Shown: one piece after another, positions 60,225 to 64,000 of the stretch | How the letters are laid out: every line of letters starts with the position of its first letter | Numbering within the stretch: the first letter of the stretch is position 1 | Position numbers and translations under genes: made by a program | Notes under the pieces: generated by a model | Database searches by the model: none | What the model was told of the DNA's origin: nothing | Seen by the model: the letters and a program-made list of their open reading frames with translations, nothing else | Source of the DNA: an uncultured Christensenella sp. | Lineage (GTDB): Bacteria > Bacillota > Clostridia > Christensenellales > Borkfalkiaceae | Reading direction: 5' to 3' | Assembly: GCA_910579525.1 (NCBI GenBank) | Contig: CAJTUK010000001.1 | Location: 434,001-498,000 of the forward strand | Length of the DNA: 64,000 bases

Positions 60225-60629
60225 TCATTTTATGTTGCTTAAAATAAATTTACTTAACTTAAAAAGCTCTTTGCAATAGCGGTTGCTTATGTTTTCCGCC
60301 ACTTCTTGCGAAAGCTCGTCGCCGTAATCGTGCGCCGTATCGTTGCGTGCTTTTAACATATCCAGCCAGATTTGCTCATCGTTTAAAAAACCCTCCTGAT
60401 AGGCAAATGCTATCACGTTTTTAGGCGACGCAACCTTTATTTCATACCCCTGCTCGAACAAAAACTCCCGCATTGTCTTCCACGCAAGTTCAAACGTAAA
60501 CTCAAACCTCTTAATCAGCGCGTCGCGGTAAATAGAAACGTCCGAATTCTTTTTAAACGCGATATTCGCCTCGTTCAGACTCTTAACCGCGTTATTGAAA
60601 TTGTCGTACTTATGTTCGAGCTTGCTCAT
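60225..60629 (-). CDS. HEPN-domain toxin, HepT-like (nucleotidyltransferase substrate-binding family)
   Basis: A 134-residue all-helical HEPN protein. The RNase motif RX4HXY is intact (Arg95, His100, Tyr102 in ARNDTAHDY). The N-terminal helix contains the typical DALIKRFEFTFELAWKTMREFL signature of the HI0074/HepT family. In known pairs, HEPN proteins of this kind are RNase toxins inactivated when the partner nucleotidyltransferase adds AMP to the Tyr of that motif. It overlaps the partner gene by 20 bases. Confidence 0.93.
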   Translation of the reverse strand: MSKLEHKYDNFNNAVKSLNEANIAFKKNSDVSIYRDALIKRFEFTFELAWKTMREFLFEQGYEIKVASPKNVIAFAYQEGFLNDEQIWLDMLKARNDTAHDYGDELSQEVAENISNRYCKELFKLSKFILSNIK

Positions 60630-60915
60630 AAAGCGTTACGCCTTCCTTTTCTATATTCTCCAACAACTTGCCGTAAGTTTTTTCCGTTACGAAAACCAAA
60701 TCGATTTTGTGCAAGGTCCACAGCTCTTCACAACAAAACACCCGCAAATCGCGTTGCACCGCATACGGTACTTTTCCGTACACCGCCACGTCGTAATCGC
60801 TCCGCTCCGTGTTGTCCCCCCTCGCGCGCGAGCCGAACAAAACGGCCTTTTCAACGCTCGGCTCCCTTTTTAACCTGTTTATTATTTCCTCTACCAAACG
60901 CCCGTCCACGTTCAT
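60610..60915 (-). CDS. Minimal nucleotidyltransferase antitoxin, MntA-like
   Basis: A 101-residue protein with the nucleotidyltransferase active site GSRARGDNTERSDYDVAV (Gly28-Ser29, Asp40 and Asp42 as metal ligands), then KIDLVFVTE. It neutralises the HEPN partner in MntA/HepT systems by AMPylation; identity here is by motif and gene order. The start at 60915 has AAGGTGAT just upstream; the longer reading upstream crosses the promoter. The pair lies between the nine-gene operon and the response regulator. Confidence 0.93.
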   Translation of the reverse strand: MNVDGRLVEEIINRLKREPSVEKAVLFGSRARGDNTERSDYDVAVYGKVPYAVQRDLRVFCCEELWTLHKIDLVFVTEKTYGKLLENIEKEGVTLYEQART

Positions 60916-60933
60916 TTTAATCACCTTAAAAAA

Positions 60934-60962
60934 AGTATACCCCAAACCCGCGCGGTTTGCAA
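60934..60962 (-). promoter_or_regulatory. Promoter of the MntA/HepT-like pair
   Basis: Minus-strand TTGCAA (60957-60962), 17-base spacer, TATACT (60934-60939). Confidence 0.7.
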
Positions 60963-61044
60963 GTAATTGCGGGCTCTTTGCTCCGCGCTCACGCCGAATT
61001 TTATCCAAAATAACAAAAAATGCAAGTTATTACTTCCTTTTTCG

Positions 61045-61073
61045 TTGCTTTTCGGCTTTTATCGTGATATACT
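61045..61073 (+). promoter_or_regulatory. Promoter of the Spo0A-like response regulator
   Basis: TTGCTT (61045-61050), 17-base spacer, TATACT (61068-61073), 18 bases before the ATG. Confidence 0.7.
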
Positions 61074-61091
61074 CATAAAAAAGGTTATCCT

Positions 61092-61880
61092 ATGGAAAAG
61101 AAGTTAAAAATACTCTTGGTGGAAGACGACGAGGACGAGTGCCGCGCCATAATCGATAAGATAGACGCCGACCCCGAAAACTTCAAACTTGCGGGCGTAA
61201 CCAACAATCCCGAAACGGCTGTAAAATATGTTGTAGAACGCAACCCCGACGCGGTGATTCTTGATTTGGAACTCCACCACGGAAGCGGCGACGGATTAAC
61301 GTTCCTAAAACTGCTCAAAGAAAGGGGCGTCAAAAAACCCAACTTCGTAGTTGTTACAACCCACAATATAAGCCGTATAACGCACGTTGCTGCAAGATCT
61401 TTGGGTGCGGATTTTATAATTACCAAAAGCCAGTACGACTACTCCGCCAACAGCGCGCTTAACTTGTTGCTCACTATAAAATCCTCTGTTTTTATAGAGA
61501 ATCAAATAGCAAATTACGAGCCGCCCAAACCCACACCTGCGGAGCGCAATATTCAAATCCACCGCAAAGTCTACTCCGAACTTACTAAAATAGGCGTTCA
61601 CTCCCGTTGTACGGGCTACCCCTATTTGGTTGCCGCAATAGAAAAGGTTGTTGATGAACCGCCTGTAAACTTAAACCGCTTTATCAGCGAAATGTTTGGC
61701 AAGTCCGAAGACAACGTCGCTCACGCAATGCAAAACACTATAAACCGCGCTTGGAAAAATACCGACACCCGCGCTCTTTATAATAACTACAACGCGCCTA
61801 TCGATCCGGCAAAAGGCGTGCCGACTGTAAAAGAATTCGTGTTCTATTATGCCGAAAAAATTAAAAACGAAATAGATTAA
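61092..61880 (+). CDS. Spo0A-like response regulator (receiver + Spo0A-type DNA-binding domain)
   Basis: A 262-residue response regulator. The receiver domain has the acidic pair Asp12/Asp13 (LLVEDDEDE), phospho-acceptor Asp58 (AVILDLELHHGSGDG), Thr90, and Lys112 (FIITKSQYD). The C-terminal domain (about 152-262) matches the Spo0A effector fold in order: a helix ending in KIGVHSRCTGYPYLVAAIEKVV, then FGKSEDNVAHAMQNTINRAW, and a final VPTVKEFVFYYAEKI. The recognition helix differs from Spo0A itself (NVAHAMQNTINRAW compared with RVERAIRHAIEVAW), so it is a paralogue rather than the sporulation master regulator. The kinase gene lies 520 bases downstream on the same strand, with micro-genes between. 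AAGG precedes the ATG. Confidence 0.88.
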   Translation: MEKKLKILLVEDDEDECRAIIDKIDADPENFKLAGVTNNPETAVKYVVERNPDAVILDLELHHGSGDGLTFLKLLKERGVKKPNFVVVTTHNISRITHVAARSLGADFIITKSQYDYSANSALNLLLTIKSSVFIENQIANYEPPKPTPAERNIQIHRKVYSELTKIGVHSRCTGYPYLVAAIEKVVDEPPVNLNRFISEMFGKSEDNVAHAMQNTINRAWKNTDTRALYNNYNAPIDPAKGVPTVKEFVFYYAEKIKNEID

Positions 61881-61916
61881 AAAAACGGGGCACGCCTGAC
61901 GGCAGCCCCGTTTTTT
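61881..61916. terminator. Terminator between the response regulator and the micro-gene array
   Basis: AAAAACGGGGC and GCCCCGTTTTT form an 11-base stem. Its A/T flanks let it end both the plus-strand regulator transcript and the minus-strand micro-gene transcript. Confidence 0.88.
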
Positions 61917-61940
61917 AAGATTGTTTGGAATATGTATTAA

Positions 61941-62000
61941 TTAGAGATTTAACCACAAACGTATTGACCATTCCCATACTGTTACAATAAACTTCCAAAT
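61941..62000 (-). CDS. Micro-gene 4: Trp-rich peptide with ATT at the start position
   Basis: Codons after the first read WKFIVTVWEWSIRLWLNL then TAA. This is nearly the same as micro-gene 1, but the first codon is ATT rather than ATG (CCAAAT instead of CCACAT on the plus strand). AGGAG is present at the same upstream place. It could be a rare ATT start or a decayed copy. It is last in the array. Confidence 0.45.
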   Translation of the reverse strand: MWKFIVTVWEWSIRLWLNL

Positions 62001-62041
62001 AATTTTATTCTCCTGTTACACGTTTTATTGAACATATTTAG

Positions 62042-62107
62042 TTAAATAGTCAAATAAAACCAAAAATCTGTGGCCCAGTTCCATAATTTAACAATAAAAT
62101 TCCACAT
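62042..62107 (-). CDS. Micro-gene 3: 21-residue Trp-rich peptide
   Basis: MWNFIVKLWNWATDFW followed by FYLTI and TAA. AGGAGG (62116-62121) lies 8 bases before the ATG, a full match to the anti-Shine-Dalgarno sequence. Trp at positions 2, 9, 11 and 16 is shared with the other copies, so the frame is under constraint. Too short to be predicted by standard gene callers. Confidence 0.72.
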   Translation of the reverse strand: MWNFIVKLWNWATDFWFYLTI

Positions 62108-62127
62108 AACTTTATCCTCCTGTTAAA

Positions 62128-62190
62128 TTAATTCAGAAAAATCCAGAATTGAGCAACTCGGTTCCAAACATAAACAATGAAATTCCACAT
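62128..62190 (-). CDS. Micro-gene 2: 20-residue Trp-rich peptide
   Basis: MWNFIVYVWNRVAQFWIFLN followed by TAA. AAGAGG lies 8 bases before the ATG. Trp 2, 9 and 16 are conserved, Trp 11 is Arg. The coding strand, spacing and ribosome binding site are the same as for copies 1 and 3. Confidence 0.72.
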   Translation of the reverse strand: MWNFIVYVWNRVAQFWIFLN

Positions 62191-62232
62191 AATCTTATCC
62201 TCTTGTTTTGTAATTTCTTTACGACAGTCGCA

Positions 62233-62292
62233 TTAGAGGCATATCCACAGACGAAGCGACCATTCCCAAACCGTTACGATAAACTTCCACAT
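62233..62292 (-). CDS. Micro-gene 1: 19-residue Trp-rich peptide
   Basis: MWKFIVTVWEWSLRLWICL followed by TAA. AGGAGG (62301-62306) is 8 bases before the ATG. It has the strongest upstream region of the array, including a -10-like TATAAT (62318-62323). The peptide is amphipathic with Trp 2, 9, 11, 16, one Cys, and a net charge near +1, able to span or lie on a membrane. Possible roles are a secreted signal, a membrane-active peptide, or a small toxin; none is established. Confidence 0.78.
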   Translation of the reverse strand: MWKFIVTVWEWSLRLWICL

Positions 62293-62317
62293 AATCTTAT
62301 CCTCCTGTTTTTTGTGA

Positions 62318-62383
62318 ATTATACATACGGACAGGAGGTCGGTTTTTTGCTTGTTTTGTCGCAAAAAATCTTTGTTTGTCACA
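62318..62383 (-). promoter_or_regulatory. Micro-gene promoter with 0A-box-like activator sites
   Basis: A TATAAT -10 box (62318-62323, minus strand) has no good -35 at 17 bases (AAAACC), as expected of an activated promoter. Upstream are two directly repeated elements, TTTTGTCGCA (62354-62363) and TTTGTCACA (62375-62383), 20 bases apart. They resemble the Spo0A box TGTCGAA. The region also lies just upstream of the kinase gene, so the sites could serve both directions. Confidence 0.55.
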
Positions 62384-62399
62384 TTTTTTAAATTAGGCT

Positions 62400-63845
62400 A
62401 TGATTAATTTTATATTTTCAATTATTAAATACTTTAATCTCTATCTTTGTTGTTTTTACGGGTATATCAAACTTGCAAACATCAAATTCAGGCTTTTAGA
62501 TTTAATCGGTATTCCCGTTGCCTTACTTTTGGCAACGGGAATTTACTATGCAACAGAAAATATTAGATTCCTTGAACCTTTTGTTTTCTTAATTTCTTCT
62601 TTGTTATACTTAATTATTCGCTATCACAAACCCAAAGTAAACGTCTTAACTTATTGAACCATTGCTTGCGGTTTTGCGATTTTTGCTATGGTAATTCCGT
62701 TTTTAATTTCTTTTCCTCTGAATTTAGTTATCTTTGCTTTAACTAAAAATGAGCCGTTAAGAGATTGTTTGTCATTATTGTTGCAAAATATTTTACAAAT
62801 AACAATTTCAATTACAATTTATAAATCCAAAAGACTGCAATCAGGTTTTTCCGCAAAAAAGAACGGATTTACAGAATTATTTCTAATGTTAAGCGTTGCC
62901 GCAATTTTTCTTTTAACCCTTGTATATGCCAAGGATATACAGCTTACAATGCTTAACATTATTATAGTTTTCATAACATTCTTCGGATTGATTTTAATTG
63001 TTTGGTGGAGAAAGGTAATAACTTCAAACTATAAATCGCTCGTAACGGAAAAGGAAGCCAAACAAAATAAAAAAGCGTTGAAAGAACTTAAATCCGTCAA
63101 CGAAGAATTAACCGCTCAAAACGAACGGTTATCTAAAGTAATTCACAGAGATAACAAACTTATCCCCGCAATGCTTTTAGCGGTTAAACGCGTGATATAT
63201 GAGGGTCAATCGGAAAGCGCAGGCGAAATTTACGCCCAATTGCAAGCTCTTGCCGAGGGTCGCTCCGACCTTATCGAAGATTACAAATCCGACCGTGACC
63301 CTTTGCCGCAAACGGGCAACGCTTCAATCGATTCCGTTTTAATGCTCGTTTCCGCCGCAGCCAAACGCAAAGGTATAAACTTTAAACTTGACTGTAACCC
63401 CGAAGCCGTAGCTCTTTTATCGGCTGCCGGAAAGTCCGTTACGGACCTTGACACAATTATCGCAGACCTCTGCGAAAACGCCGTTCACGCGGCACAATCC
63501 GCAATTGACCCGCATATATGCGTTGTTTTAGAGGTTTCGGACGGAGATATCCCCCGCCTTTGTTTCTATGATAACGGCGCGCACTTCAACCCTGAAGTAA
63601 TTAAAAATTTCGGCGTCGCACGCTTTACCACCCGCAAAACGGAAGGCGGTAGCGGTATAGGATTGTTTACGCTTTTTGAAATTCTCAAAAAATATAACGC
63701 AAGTTTCTGCCTTGACGAAACCCCTCATAACAACTATACAAAGTGCGTTAAAATCACTTTCGACGGATTGGGCGAATATTCCGTTAAATCTGTCAGAAAG
63801 GAAGTAACCGCCGTATTAAACTCCCGCAAAGACTTTTTCGTTTGA
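62400..63845 (+). pseudogene. GHKL-type sensor histidine kinase, interrupted by an in-frame TGA
   Basis: Reading 62400-63845 in one frame gives a 481-residue kinase apart from one TGA at 62655-62657, inside a membrane helix (VLTY-TGA-TIACGFAIF; a TGG to TGA change is the simplest explanation). The N-terminal half has about six helices. A coiled-coil linker (LKELKSVNEELTAQNERLSKVIHR) carries the His box (IHRDNK). Then come the N box DLCENAVHAA, G1 CFYDNGAHF and G2 GGSGIGLFTLFEIL. This is the AgrC/GHKL class that senses peptides. The start at 62400 lacks a strong ribosome binding site (AGG 2 bases before). If the TGA is real, only a restart near 62688 could give a kinase with fewer helices. It is the obvious partner of the response regulator at 61092. 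Confidence 0.75.
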
Positions 63846-63894
63846 TATCATATTCCCCGTTTGGCATTTCCCCTCCGTCATTCGTCAAATAACA

Positions 63895-63924
63895 AAAAAG
63901 AGCCGCGCCACGCGCGGCTCTTTA
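63895..63924. terminator. Terminator after the histidine kinase
   Basis: AAAGAGCCGCG and CGCGGCTCTTT form an 11-base stem with a short loop; A/T flanks make it bidirectional with the convergent partial gene to its right. Confidence 0.82.
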
Positions 63925-63938
63925 TATAATACCCAAAA

Positions 63939-64000
63939 TCAATAAACCGTTTTTAAAAAATCGTCTTTCAACGCAACGCTTACGCCCGCGCCGTAATTCT
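63939..64000 (-). CDS. C-terminal end of an unidentified protein, cut by the window edge
   Basis: The minus strand encodes NYGAGVSVALKDDFLKTVY then TGA, entering from the right edge and stopping 15 bases before the terminator at 63895-63924. The reading frame and following terminator suggest a real gene end; too little is visible to name it. Confidence 0.45.
   Translation of the reverse strand, partial: NYGAGVSVALKDDFLKTVY

Noticed and set aside
61921..62310. The four repeats between regulator and kinase as a CRISPR array or simple DNA repeat
   Set aside because: Repeat units differ in DNA sequence but keep reading frame, ribosome binding site and Trp codons; spacers are not uniform and there are no cas genes.
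62655..62657. TGA in the kinase as a selenocysteine codon
   Set aside because: It lies in a membrane helix of a sensor domain, no selenoprotein family fits, and I see no convincing stem-loop in the needed place.

Overview
The window looks like the chromosome of an uncultured anaerobic Clostridia-type bacterium (Bacillota), probably gut-associated. The basis is near-consensus sigma-A promoters (TTGACA-17-TATAAT), AGGAGG ribosome binding sites, a Spo0A-type response regulator, an LplB/LplC sugar transporter, lipoprotein signal peptides, an Isc operon run by an Rrf2 regulator, and glycan-degrading surface proteins. No rRNA, CRISPR array or complete insertion sequence was seen. Species assignment is not possible from reading alone.

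Layout. 1-13.4 kb: a fructan (levan/inulin/sucrose) utilisation locus. A His/Cys-rich lipoprotein and a 995-residue surface GH32 fructanase form one operon. A second operon holds an LplB-LplC-solute-binding-protein transporter, a YesL-like membrane protein, a lipoprotein, an intracellular GH32 and a second GH32-like lipoprotein cut by the window edge. A LacI-family regulator is divergent, and a shared operator motif (TTGTGC-N-TTTGCAC-like) lies at both promoter regions. 13.6-20.6 kb: a broken sugar dehydrogenase gene, a Maa-type acetyltransferase, a 1419-residue M60 mucinase-like metalloprotease and a membrane protein. 20.9-23.9 kb: small accessory genes (GNAT, GrpB family, ferredoxin, DUF3788). 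24.1-26.8 kb: an AT-rich DpnII-type restriction-modification island next to tRNA-Ala and tRNA-Val. 27-33 kb: a Ca2+-type P-ATPase, iscU/iscS/rrf2 and nadA. 33-43.6 kb: glycogen branching enzyme and a GH13 amylase, tandem YitT proteins and membrane proteins.

43.9-60.1 kb: a nine-gene, tightly packed, single-promoter operon that I do not recognise as a named system. In transcription order it encodes an Hsp70/actin-fold ATPase, a SNF2-type helicase with a Cys-rich tail, a zinc-ribbon protein, a multi-TM protein with MBG/Ig-like repeats, a zinc-ribbon plus Sel1-like protein, a long coiled-coil protein, an HExxH metallopeptidase, a short basic coiled-coil protein with a tail motif, and a Vps4/katanin-like AAA+ ATPase with a MIT-like N-terminal bundle. 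The last pair resembles the architecture of ESCRT-III/Vps4.

60.2-63.9 kb: a MntA/HepT-type toxin-antitoxin pair, then a probable peptide-signalling or peptide-regulated locus: a Spo0A-like response regulator, a tandem array of four micro-genes of 19-21 codons encoding Trp-rich peptides (three with ATG and good ribosome binding sites), 0A-box-like sites, and a GHKL histidine kinase interrupted by an in-frame TGA. The nine-gene operon and the micro-gene array are the two strongest candidates for undescribed biology.
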